64,000 nucleotides of DNA from Hymenobacter sp. BRD128 (GTDB lineage Bacteria; Bacteroidota; Bacteroidia; Cytophagales; Hymenobacteraceae), in the NCBI RefSeq assembly GCF_013256625.1, contig NZ_CP053908.1, forward strand, positions 62,001-126,000, in the 5' to 3' direction. The notes beneath the pieces were generated by a model. The model saw only the letters and a list, made by a program, of their open reading frames with translations. It ran no database searches and was not told the DNA's origin. Each line of letters begins with the position of its first letter. The first letter of the stretch is position 1. Shown here one piece after another: positions 51,554-59,734 of the stretch. The translations under genes and the position numbers were made by a program.

Positions 51554-52474
51554 GTGGCTCATTATTCTATCAGCGATTTGGAGCAGCTTTCCGGGGTGAA
51601 GGCGCATACCATTCGCATCTGGGAGCAGCGCTACAACCTGCTGAAACCCAGCCGCACTACGACCAACATCCGTACCTACGGTGAGGCTGACCTGCGCCGC
51701 CTGCTCAACGTGGCCACGCTCTGTAGCCGGGGCCAGCGCATCTCGCAGGTAGTGCGCCTGAGCGAAGAAGAGTGCCAGGCCGCCGCGCTAGCCCTCTGCA
51801 ACGAGGTAAAGCCTGCCGACGGCCCGCGCCTTAACGCGCTGCTCGCCGCCACGCTCGACCTCGACGAGCCGGGCCTGCACCGCCTCTTCGACCAAGCTAT
51901 CGAGGAGCTGGGTACCGAAGAAACCTTGCTTCGGCTAGGCTACCCGCTGCTCCAGCGCCTGGCCGTGTCGTGGAAAGCCGGCTCGCTGAGTCTGGCTCAA
52001 GAGCGGCTTGTGGCCCAGCTGCTGCGCCAGGAGCTGATGGCCTCGGCCGACGCGCTGCCGCTCATTCCGCTCTCGCAGGCCGAGGCACCGCGCTGGCTGC
52101 TGTTTTTGCCCGAAGGCGAATGGCAAGAGCTGGCCCTGCTGTTTATGAATTACGCCCTGCGCGCTAGGGGCCGGCAGGTGCTTTACCTGGGCCCCAACCT
52201 GCCGCTAGCCGATGTGGTGGCCGCCGCCCACGCATTCAAGCCCAACGTATTGGCCACGGTGCTTACGTCGGCGCCCGCCCGCAGCCAGGTCAAGAGCTTT
52301 GCCGAAGAACTGCGGGGGCAGTGCCCTGGGGCATCGGTCGTTTTATTCGGGTCGCTGGCCGTGCAGACTATCGGGCTGCCCGAGGGCTGCCTGCCGCTGG
52401 CCTGCCTGCACGAATTTCGTGATTTAATTCCGTTTGTAAATCAGCCAGTTGAGGGAGAGTTAATAGAAAAATAA
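51554..52474 (+). CDS. MerR-family regulator with CarH-like C-terminal half, B12 ligands missing
   Basis: 306 residues from GTG 51554. MerR HTH: YSISDLEQLSGVKAHTIRIW and NIRTYGEADLRRLLNV. The C-terminal half matches the CarH layout: a helical bundle (GLHRLFDQAIEELGTEETLL; VSWKAGSLSLAQERLVAQLL) and a Rossmann-like cobalamin-binding fold (LPEGEWQELALLFMNYAL; ARGRQVLYLGPNLPLADVV). The E-H pair of the bundle reads ER and the D-x-H-x-x-G motif reads EGEWQE, so the lower cobalt ligand His is absent. It may sense light another way or act as a B12-independent repressor of the adjacent sigma/crt genes. Confidence 0.85.
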   Translation: MAHYSISDLEQLSGVKAHTIRIWEQRYNLLKPSRTTTNIRTYGEADLRRLLNVATLCSRGQRISQVVRLSEEECQAAALALCNEVKPADGPRLNALLAATLDLDEPGLHRLFDQAIEELGTEETLLRLGYPLLQRLAVSWKAGSLSLAQERLVAQLLRQELMASADALPLIPLSQAEAPRWLLFLPEGEWQELALLFMNYALRARGRQVLYLGPNLPLADVVAAAHAFKPNVLATVLTSAPARSQVKSFAEELRGQCPGASVVLFGSLAVQTIGLPEGCLPLACLHEFRDLIPFVNQPVEGELIEK

Positions 52475-52637
52475 AGCCAGACTATCGTCTGAGATTTACC
52501 GTTGTACGTACATGGGTGCGCCCTGTTCAGGCTAGCTGACCAAGATACAAAAGCGGAGAAAACTATCGGCGAGCGAGCCGGATTTGCTGCTAGTGGTCTA
52601 TCTTTGTTTAAGATTCTGCTACGAACCCTTCTACAAC

Positions 52638-53192
52638 ATGACTTCTCTGGAATTCACCTCCCAAGTGCAGAAAATATCGTCTTCGCTCCGCCCCGTGGCC
52701 ATGAACCTCACCCGCGATGCGGATGATGCGAAAGACCTGGTGCAGGAAACGCTGCTGAAGGCGCTGCTCAACAAGGACAAGTTTAAAGCGGGTACTAACT
52801 TGAAGGCGTGGTTGTACACCATCATGCGCAACACCTTCATTAACAATTATAATAAGATTACCAAGCGTAGCTCCAACATCGATTCGACGGAGTACTTCCA
52901 GTACTTCAACACCGATGAGAACTACATTACGCACAATGGCGCTACCACCGATTTTGTGGTGCGCGATATCAATGAGGCCATCGCCAGCCTGGGCACCGAC
53001 TACCGCACGCCCTTCATGATGTACTACATCGGCTACAAATACCTCGAAATCGCCGAGAAGCTCCAGATTCCGATTGGTACCGTAAAAAACCGCATTCATA
53101 TTGCCCGTAAAGACCTTAAAGCTGCTCTCAAAGTATACGCTCCTGCCGGCGCCGACCGTGCTGGTGCCGAGGCCGAAGTAGCTGAAGACTAA
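52638..53192 (+). CDS. ECF RNA polymerase sigma factor of the carotenoid cluster
   Basis: 184 residues from ATG 52638. Region 2 (VAMNLTRDADDAKDLVQETL; FKAGTNLKAWLYTIMRNTFI) and region 4 (TPFMMYYIGYKYLEIAEKLQ, IPIGTVKNRIHIARKDLKAA) are clear. A short Ala/Glu-rich tail follows. In Bacteroidota this sigma factor next to a MerR gene and crtI is a common light-response arrangement. No anti-sigma gene is adjacent. A strong terminator follows, so crtI probably has its own promoter. Confidence 0.9.
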   Translation: MTSLEFTSQVQKISSSLRPVAMNLTRDADDAKDLVQETLLKALLNKDKFKAGTNLKAWLYTIMRNTFINNYNKITKRSSNIDSTEYFQYFNTDENYITHNGATTDFVVRDINEAIASLGTDYRTPFMMYYIGYKYLEIAEKLQIPIGTVKNRIHIARKDLKAALKVYAPAGADRAGAEAEVAED

Positions 53193-53213
53193 GCATTGGC
53201 AAAACCAAAGTAG

Positions 53214-53252
53214 AAACGCCCGCTGCTTCCAACCTGGAAGCAGCGGGCGTTT
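53214..53252 (+). terminator. Terminator of the sigma-factor gene
   Basis: AAACGCCCGCTGCTTCC (53214-53230) pairs with GGAAGCAGCGGGCGTTT (53236-53252), followed by TTTGCG. Confidence 0.88.
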
Positions 53253-53417
53253 TTGCGTTTTGTTGTTTCCAAAGGTTGTCAGGCTCCAGCAAGTTGTGCG
53301 TGCTGTGGCACCGCCAGCGAGCATGTGGTAAAACGCAGCCGTAGGCCCGCTAGAAGATGCTAGCCGCGTTTTGGCCCCGGTTGCCTGCCGAAACAAAGTC
53401 TGGGGCCGTATTGTAGC

Positions 53418-54938
53418 TTGCGAGACTTTACCTCGACCTTTCCTCCGTTGGCTTCTTCCACCGCTACTCCCGCCGCCGTTGTCATTGGCGCGGGCTTTGC
53501 CGGCCTCGCGGCGGCTACCACGCTAGCCCAGGCCGGCTGGCAGGTTACCTTGCTCGAAAAGAACAGTGGCCCCGGCGGCCGGGCGCGGGTGTTTGAAGCG
53601 GAAGGCTTTACCTTCGATATGGGCCCGAGCTGGTACTGGATGCCCGACGTATTTGAGCAGTATTTTCGGCGTTTTGGCAAGCGCGTGGCCGACTACTACG
53701 AGCTGGTGCGCCTCGACCCCTCGTACCAAGTTGTTTTCGAAGGTGATGACGCGGTAGGTGTCCCCGCTAGCCTGCCCGCGCTGCGCCAGTTCTTTGAAAA
53801 CCTGGAGCCCGGCAGCGCGGCGCGGCTCGACGAGTTTCTGGCTCAGGCCAAGTACAAGTACGACGTCGGCATCAACAAATTTGTGCACCTGCCCAGTCGC
53901 TCCATCACCGAGTTTATCGACTGGGAAATCGTGAAAGGCGCCGTGCGGCTCGACCTGCTGCAAAGCATGGCCAAGCACGCGCGCAAGTTCTTCAGCCATC
54001 CCAAGCTGCTCAAGCTCATCGAGTTTCCGGTGCTGTTTCTGGGCGCCACGCCTGAAAATACGCCCGCCCTCTACTCGCTCATGAACTACGCCGACCTGGC
54101 GCTCGGCACCTGGTATCCTACAGGCGGCATGCACCAGATAGTGCGCGGCATGGTAGCGCTGGCCGAGGAGCTAGGGGTCAAAATTGAGTACGACCAGGAA
54201 GTGCGTGAAATTGTGGTTGAGCGCGGCCACGCCACCGGCGTGCGCACCGCCAGCAGCTTCTGGCCAGCCCGCGCGGTGGTAGCCGGGGCCGACTACCATC
54301 ACATTGAGCAGCAGGTGCTGGCCCCCGAATACCGGCACTACTCGCCGGCCTACTGGGATGCGCGCACCATGGCGCCGTCGTCGCTGCTCTTTTACCTGGG
54401 CGTGAACCGCAAGCTGGCCAAGCTGCTGCACCACAACCTGTTTTTCGACGAGGATTTCAGCCAGCACGCCCACGAGATATACGAGGCGCCGCAGTGGCCG
54501 AGCCGGCCGTTGTTCTACGCCTCGGTGCCCAGCAAAACCGACCCCACAGTGGCACCCGAAGGCCAGGAAAACCTGTTTCTGCTCATTCCGGTAGCCCCTG
54601 GCCTCGACGACCCCGAGGCCACCCGCGAGAGGTACTATAACCTCTTAATGGACCGGTTGGAAAAGCACTGCGGCCACCCCATCCGCGAGCACGTGGTGTA
54701 CAAGCGCAGCTATGCCCACCGCGACTTTGTGGCCGACTATCATTCCTTCAAGGGTAATGCCTACGGACTAGCCAATACCTTGAAGCAAACTGCCATTCTC
54801 AAGCCTACTCTGAAGAGTAAAAAAGTTGATAACTTGTACTTTACGGGCCAGCTCACGGTGCCAGGGCCGGGCGTGCCGCCCTCACTCATCTCGGGCCAGG
54901 TGGTGGCCGGCGAAGTTTTGAAGGAAATCAACAAGTAA
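53418..54938 (+). CDS. crtI: Phytoene desaturase
   Basis: 506 residues from TTG 53418. FAD-binding motif AVVIGAGFAGLAAATTLAQA, FTFDMGPSWYWMP (family motif), GTWYPTGGMHQIVRGM, and the C-terminal NLYFTGQLTVPGPGVPPSLI with SGQ, typical of CrtI. Converts phytoene to lycopene in membrane-associated steps. Its stop overlaps the crtB start by one base (TAATG), implying coupling. Start choice is limited; in-frame upstream sequence after the sigma terminator is short. Confidence 0.93.
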   Translation: MRDFTSTFPPLASSTATPAAVVIGAGFAGLAAATTLAQAGWQVTLLEKNSGPGGRARVFEAEGFTFDMGPSWYWMPDVFEQYFRRFGKRVADYYELVRLDPSYQVVFEGDDAVGVPASLPALRQFFENLEPGSAARLDEFLAQAKYKYDVGINKFVHLPSRSITEFIDWEIVKGAVRLDLLQSMAKHARKFFSHPKLLKLIEFPVLFLGATPENTPALYSLMNYADLALGTWYPTGGMHQIVRGMVALAEELGVKIEYDQEVREIVVERGHATGVRTASSFWPARAVVAGADYHHIEQQVLAPEYRHYSPAYWDARTMAPSSLLFYLGVNRKLAKLLHHNLFFDEDFSQHAHEIYEAPQWPSRPLFYASVPSKTDPTVAPEGQENLFLLIPVAPGLDDPEATRERYYNLLMDRLEKHCGHPIREHVVYKRSYAHRDFVADYHSFKGNAYGLANTLKQTAILKPTLKSKKVDNLYFTGQLTVPGPGVPPSLISGQVVAGEVLKEINK

Positions 54939-55780
54939 TGGACCACGAACAGCTTTTTACCGACACCAGCCTGGCGTGCGCGCAGCTCATCACGCGGCGC
55001 TACAGTACGTCGTTTTCGCTGGGCATCCGCACCCTCGATAAGGCGCTGCACCGGGCTATTTATGCGGTGTATGGCTTTGTGCGCTGGGCCGATGAAATCG
55101 TGGACACCTTTCACAGCCGCGATAAGGCGGCGCTGCTGGCTAGCTTTGAGCGCGACACCTACGCCGCCATTGCCGCGGGTTTTAGCCTGAACCCGGTGCT
55201 GCACGCCTTTCAGTGGGCCGTGAATACGTATCAGATTGACCACGAGTTTATTGATGCCTTTCTGCGGAGTATGGAAATGGACTTGGAGGACCGCAACTAC
55301 CGCCAGGAGCTCTACGAGCAGTACATATATGGCTCGGCCGAAGTAGTAGGTTTGATGTGCCTGCGCGTGTTCTGCCAGGGTCAGCCGGTGCTGTTTGAAC
55401 AGCTGAAGGCGCCGGCCCGGCGGCTCGGAGCCGCGTTTCAGAAGGTGAATTTTCTGCGCGATATCCGCTCCGACTACGAAGAGCGCGGCCGGGTATATTT
55501 TCCCGGCCTGCGCTATGAGCAGTTTGATGACGAAGCCAAGCGGGCAGTAGAAGCCGACATCCGGGCCGATTTTGAGGCGGCCTACGCGGGCATTCAGCAG
55601 CTGCCGCGTCAGGCGCGGCTAGGGGTGTACCTGGCTTATATCTACTACCTTAAGCTGTTTCAGAAATTGCGCCGCGCCCCGGCTACCCAGGTGCTGGCCG
55701 AGCGCGTGCGCCTGCCCGACAATACCAAGCTGCTGCTACTGGCCGGCTCGTGGCTGCGCTACCGCCTGCGGGCGGTGTAG
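54938..55780 (+). CDS. crtB: Phytoene synthase
   Basis: 280 residues. Squalene/phytoene synthase motifs: TRRYSTSFSLG, YAVYGFVRWADEIVDTF (first Asp-rich motif DEIVD), and KVNFLRDIRSDYEERGRVYF (second Asp-rich motif, D-x-x-x-D). Condenses two geranylgeranyl diphosphates to phytoene. Overlaps crtI by one base, in the same operon. Cytoplasmic, membrane-associated. Confidence 0.94.
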   Translation: MDHEQLFTDTSLACAQLITRRYSTSFSLGIRTLDKALHRAIYAVYGFVRWADEIVDTFHSRDKAALLASFERDTYAAIAAGFSLNPVLHAFQWAVNTYQIDHEFIDAFLRSMEMDLEDRNYRQELYEQYIYGSAEVVGLMCLRVFCQGQPVLFEQLKAPARRLGAAFQKVNFLRDIRSDYEERGRVYFPGLRYEQFDDEAKRAVEADIRADFEAAYAGIQQLPRQARLGVYLAYIYYLKLFQKLRRAPATQVLAERVRLPDNTKLLLLAGSWLRYRLRAV

Positions 55781-55864
55781 CGCGGCCGGGGCACTACCGG
55801 TGCCAGACCGGCGTTGGAGTGGGCCAGCCCCCGGCAAAATCCGGGCGGCCCTAGCTTTGCGCCC

Positions 55865-56422
55865 ATGAAACGACTACTTGTTCTTGCCTTGCTGAGCGCG
55901 CTGCCGGCAGTTTCCGGCGCGGTAACGAGTCGCCTTTCCCCCCCTATCTCCTCTATGTCGCCTCTTCAGCCGGCTGCCCTGCGCCGCCACTACGAGCAAG
56001 CCGCCGCCGACAAGCAGGCCGGCGAAAAATTCTACAGCCTGCTGCGCGACTACGCCGGCCAAGATGCCTTGGTGCTAGGGTATAAGGCTGCTTCTGAGGC
56101 TATTAAGGCGCGCGATGCGTCGATGCTCAACAAGCTCACTTACGTGCAGCAGTCGGCCAAAACGTTTGACCAAGCCGTAGCCTTGGCTAGCGACAACGCC
56201 GAAATCCGCTTCCTGCGCTTCTCAGTGGAAAGCAACCTGCCGCCCTTCCTGGGCCTGAGCAAACACGTGGATGAAGACAAGGCGTTCTTGCTGCAGGCCG
56301 CACTCCAGCATCCCGGCTCAGGGATGGATGCGGAGGCCTTCCAAACGGTGCGCGGCTTCCTGGTGGGGCGCAAGCACGTGAGCGAGGCCGATGCTCAGCG
56401 CCTAGCCCAGGTAAAAAGCTAG
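55865..56422 (+). CDS. Exported protein of unknown function in the carotenoid cluster
   Basis: 185 residues from ATG 55865. Signal peptide RLLVLALLSALPAVSGA, then an all-helical part (AALRRHYEQAAADKQAGEKF; DALVLGYKAASEAIKARDAS; NLPPFLGLSKHVDEDKAFLL). It resembles periplasmic helical proteins that occur between crtB and downstream genes in Cytophagales, but no function is known. Spaced 84 bp from crtB. Confidence 0.65.
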   Translation: MKRLLVLALLSALPAVSGAVTSRLSPPISSMSPLQPAALRRHYEQAAADKQAGEKFYSLLRDYAGQDALVLGYKAASEAIKARDASMLNKLTYVQQSAKTFDQAVALASDNAEIRFLRFSVESNLPPFLGLSKHVDEDKAFLLQAALQHPGSGMDAEAFQTVRGFLVGRKHVSEADAQRLAQVKS

Positions 56423-56501
56423 GCAGAATTCTGGACGTAACGTTCAGAATTTGGGGGCTTACCGATAACCTTATACGGTAGTTCGGAGTTAGCTTCGCGG
56501 T

Positions 56502-57356
56502 ATGCAGTCCGGTTTGCACCTCAGCGTTCGTATTGACCCTAACTCGGGCTTCTGCTTTGGCGTGATTTACGCCATTCAGATGGCCGAAGACCTGCTTGAG
56601 GAGCAGGGATATCTCTATTGCCTGGGTGATATCGTGCACAACGACGAGGAGGTGCAACGCCTGGAAAACAAGGGCTTGCGCATTATCGGCCACGAGCAGT
56701 TTGCCGGGCTGCGCAACGAGGCCGTCCTCATTCGGGCGCACGGCGAGCCGCCGAGCACCTACCAGCAGGCGATGGAAAACAACCTGACCCTCATCGATGC
56801 CAGTTGCCCGGTGGTGCTCAAGCTCCAGAATCGCATCAAGGCCAGCTTCGACCGCCGCGAAAAAATCTTTATCTACGGCAAGCACGGCCACGCCGAAGTG
56901 GTGGGCCTGCTCGGCCAGACCAGCGGCGAGGCAGTCGTGTTTGAAAACCTCGACGAGCTGCTGCGCCACGAATTGCCCGAAAATATCACGCTCTACAGCC
57001 AGACTACCAAGAGCACCGATTCTTTCTATCGCATCAAGAATGAGCTGCAAGAGCGGGGCTTCCAAGTAAATGCCAACGATACTATCTGCCGGCAGGTGAG
57101 CAACCGCGATGAGGCGCTACGGCGCTTCGCGGCCCAGTTCGACCAGATTGTGTTTGTGTCGGGCACCAAAAGCTCGAACGGCAAAGTACTCTACCAGGTG
57201 TGCAAAGACACCAATCCGCAGACGCATTTCGTGTCCAATGTAGAGCAGCTGTGCCCTAGCTGGTTTGCGCCGGGCCAGTCGGTGGGCATTTGCGGGGCCA
57301 CCAGCACGCCCATGTGGCTGATGGAGCAGGTGCGCGACGCGCTGGAACGCCTCTAG
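56502..57356 (+). CDS. ispH: 4-hydroxy-3-methylbut-2-enyl diphosphate reductase
   Basis: 284 residues. The three Fe-S cysteines are at SGFCFGVIYAIQMAE, LIDASCPVVLKLQ and VGICGATSTPMWLM; the substrate stretch IRAHGEPP is also present. Last step of the MEP pathway, giving IPP and DMAPP, precursors for the carotenoids made by neighbouring enzymes. An ispH in a pigment cluster suggests precursor supply tuned with pigment demand. Cytoplasmic. Confidence 0.95.
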   Translation: MQSGLHLSVRIDPNSGFCFGVIYAIQMAEDLLEEQGYLYCLGDIVHNDEEVQRLENKGLRIIGHEQFAGLRNEAVLIRAHGEPPSTYQQAMENNLTLIDASCPVVLKLQNRIKASFDRREKIFIYGKHGHAEVVGLLGQTSGEAVVFENLDELLRHELPENITLYSQTTKSTDSFYRIKNELQERGFQVNANDTICRQVSNRDEALRRFAAQFDQIVFVSGTKSSNGKVLYQVCKDTNPQTHFVSNVEQLCPSWFAPGQSVGICGATSTPMWLMEQVRDALERL

Positions 57357-57490
57357 TCTGGACCGCAGATTTAAACGGATTTTTCGGATTTTGTGCACGA
57401 CTTTTTAACCTATTTTAGGGTTAAGTAGACCGCCGGCCTGTTTATTGCAAAACTGGTCGTTGCCTCATTAGCGAATCGCCTGCAAAACCC

Positions 57491-58222
57491 GTGACATCCG
57501 AAAAATCCGTCGAATTTGTGGTTCAGAAAGTAGCGCCTGTACCAATTGGCCGCAAGGGCGTGGTTTCGGCGCTGCTCATTCTGGCGGCGTGGGCGGGGCT
57601 ACTCACGTTCTTGCTGGGCTTTTACCGGCCCGACTGGCACTCGCCGGCGCCTTACCTGCTGGTGCTGCTGCAAACGCACTTATACACCGGGCTTTACATT
57701 ACGGCGCACGATGCCATGCACGGCGTGGTAAGCCCTGATAAGCGGCTAAATAATGCCATCGGCACGGTGTGCGCGCTGCTGTTTGCCTACAACTGGTTTC
57801 CGCGGCAGCTGCCCAAGCACCACAACCACCACCGCCACGTAGGCACCGAGGCCGACCCCGATTTTCACCCCACCGACCACCCTGGCTTTCTGCCCTGGCT
57901 AGCCCGCTTCGCCTGGAACTACGTGACCTGGTGGCAGGTGCTACTCATGGCCGTGACGTATAACGTGCTGAAAGTCTGGCTTCCGCAGGTCAATGTCATT
58001 GCCTTCTGGATGGTGCCGGCCGTGCTGGCCACGCTGCAATTATTCTTCTTTGGCACCTACCTGCCGCACCGCGGCGAGCACGAGCCCGACAATAAGCACA
58101 AGTCGCGCAGCCAGCTGCGGCACCACGTGTGGGCCTTCGTGAGCTGCTACTTTTTTGGCTACCACTACGAGCACCACGACCAGCCTTACCTGCCGTGGTG
58201 GCGCCTGTGGCAAACCAAGTAG
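57491..58222 (+). CDS. crtW: Beta-carotene ketolase (CrtW type)
   Basis: 243 residues from GTG 57491, five or so membrane helices. Desaturase-like His motifs: YITAHDAMHGVV (H-x3-H), LPKHHNHHRHVGTEADPDFH (H-x2-H-H), YLPHRGEHEP and YHYEHHDQPYLPWW (H-x2-H-H). FGTYLPHRGEHE and PWWRLW are characteristic of CrtW. Adds a keto group at C-4. With CrtZ it would yield 3-hydroxy-4-keto end groups, the flexixanthin or astaxanthin type. Confidence 0.9.
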   Translation: MTSEKSVEFVVQKVAPVPIGRKGVVSALLILAAWAGLLTFLLGFYRPDWHSPAPYLLVLLQTHLYTGLYITAHDAMHGVVSPDKRLNNAIGTVCALLFAYNWFPRQLPKHHNHHRHVGTEADPDFHPTDHPGFLPWLARFAWNYVTWWQVLLMAVTYNVLKVWLPQVNVIAFWMVPAVLATLQLFFFGTYLPHRGEHEPDNKHKSRSQLRHHVWAFVSCYFFGYHYEHHDQPYLPWWRLWQTK

Positions 58223-58241
58223 GGCAGACTTGCAGCCCGCG

Positions 58242-59201
58242 CTACTTTTTGGCTAGCCGGGCCGTTATCTCTTCCTCGGTGAGGAAGGACCAGGCCACAA
58301 AGCGGCTTTTTTTCTGGCCCTGCGCCATCTCGATAGTCTTGACCTGCACGGCTTCGGCCTGCTTGAGGAAATAGTGTGCGCTAAGCAGGCTGGGCTTTTT
58401 AGAGATGAGCGAAGTGTACCAGGTGCTGGCCCGCGGCAGCTGGCGGCTTTCGGCAATGAGCTGGCGCAGAAACGCTTCTTCGCCGCCGGGGTACCACAGC
58501 TCGTTGCTCTGCCCCCCAAAATTGCGATTAGGCGCGGCCCGGCGGTTGCCGCTGAGGTTAACCGTTTTGCGCTGGGTGGCTGCCTCCGCTTCGGCGGCCG
58601 AGGCGTGAAAGGGCGGGTTGCAGATAGTCGCGTCGAAGACTTCGCCGGATTTCATAATGCCCACCAGCATGTGCTTGGGGTCGGGCTGCAGGCGGCAGTC
58701 AATGGCGCCGGTCAGGCCGGGGTTGGCGGCCACTAGCTGCTTGGCGGCGTTCAGGGCCACGGGGTCGGTATCGGCCCCCACAAAGCGCCAGCCGTACTCG
58801 CGGTGGCCCAGAATAGGGTAAATGCAGTTGGCGCCCACGCCGATGTCGAGCACGCGCACGGTGCGGCCGGTGGGGACCACGCCCCCGTTGTGCTCGGCCA
58901 GCAAGTCGGCCAGGTTGTGTAGGTAATCGACCCGGCCGGGAATGGGCGGGCACAGGTAGCCGACCGGAATATCCCAGTTTTCTACGCCATAGAACTGCCG
59001 CAGCAGCGCCTGGTTGAGCGCCTTCACGGCGGCCGGGTCGGCAAAGTCGATAGAGGCATCTTGGTGCTCATTGACTTGCACGAAGGGGCCTAGCGCGGGG
59101 CTGGCTTGCACGAGCTGCGCAAAATCGTAGCGGCCACGGTGGCGGTTGCGCGGGTGCAACTGGTCTTTGGCGGCGGGCGAGGCGGGGAGTGGTTTTTTCA
59201 T
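58242..59201 (-). CDS. rlmF: 23S rRNA (adenine1618-N6)-methyltransferase
   Basis: 319 residues. LHPRNRHRGRYDFAQLV, DIPVGYLCPPIPGRVDYLH, the SAM motif VLDIGVGANCIYPILG, catalytic ATICNPPFHAS (N-P-P-F) and LSGNRRAAPNRNFGGQSNEL match RlmF. It methylates A1618 of 23S rRNA. Minus strand; convergent with crtW with a 19-bp gap. Confidence 0.92.
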   Translation of the reverse strand: MKKPLPASPAAKDQLHPRNRHRGRYDFAQLVQASPALGPFVQVNEHQDASIDFADPAAVKALNQALLRQFYGVENWDIPVGYLCPPIPGRVDYLHNLADLLAEHNGGVVPTGRTVRVLDIGVGANCIYPILGHREYGWRFVGADTDPVALNAAKQLVAANPGLTGAIDCRLQPDPKHMLVGIMKSGEVFDATICNPPFHASAAEAEAATQRKTVNLSGNRRAAPNRNFGGQSNELWYPGGEEAFLRQLIAESRQLPRASTWYTSLISKKPSLLSAHYFLKQAEAVQVKTIEMAQGQKKSRFVAWSFLTEEEITARLAKK

Positions 59202-59218
59202 GAGATGGGCAAAAAAGC

Positions 59219-59248
59219 AAGCAGGCCGCCCGGGTAGGCGGCCTGCTT
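59219..59248 (-). terminator. Terminator of the metal-receptor operon
   Basis: AAGCAGGCCGCC (59219-59230) pairs with GGCGGCCTGCTT (59237-59248) around CGGGTA; on the minus strand it is followed by GCTTTTTTGC. Confidence 0.88.
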
Positions 59249-59308
59249 GGGGCAGCAGCCGGCAGCTAAACCAGCCACAAAAGTCGGTAGGAAAAGGCTA
59301 GCCGGGGA

Positions 59309-59685
59309 TTAGTGGGTGCTGGCGGTTTTTTTGCAGCACTCGGGCAGGCGTTCGTAGGCGCGGGCGTCGGCCGTTACGTTGTCGGCATCGTAGCCGGTTT
59401 TCTGCACGGCGGTGCGCAGCACTTCGGGGCTGGTTTTGGCCGGGTTATAGGTCACGGTAAGGACTTTGCTGGGCACGTCGAGGTTGGCAGCCTGCACGCC
59501 TTTTTCGTAGGCCAGGCTTTTTTCAAGGCGCGCCTTGCACATGTCGCACACGGCCGAAGTCTTGAACTGCACCATCTCGGTGCCTTTTTTGGCGGGGCTA
59601 GCGGCGGCTAGGGGGCAGTCTGGGCCTGGGCGGCAGTGCCGGCGAAGCTCAACAGGGCGAGCAGAGAAAATGCAAAAGCTTTCAT
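59309..59685 (-). pseudogene. Exported heavy-metal-associated (HMA) domain protein, one frameshift
   Basis: From ATG 59685 a signal peptide KAFAFSLLALLSFAGTAAQA runs into a stop at the five-G run 59611-59615 (C-run on the coding strand). One extra base joins it to the HMA domain: VQFKTSAVCDMCKARLEKSL (metal-binding C-x-x-C), NLDVPSKVLTVTYNPAKTSP and VQKTGYDADNV, ending ECCKKTASTH. Joined length ~125. Periplasmic HMA proteins bind Cu(I) or related metals. Third gene of an HYC_CC_PP-receptor-HMA set; the end ECCKK adds more Cys. Confidence 0.82.
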
Positions 59686-59734
59686 AAAGACGAAAATGAA
59701 TTAATTGGAAAATAAGTTGCGAAAAAACGGTGTC

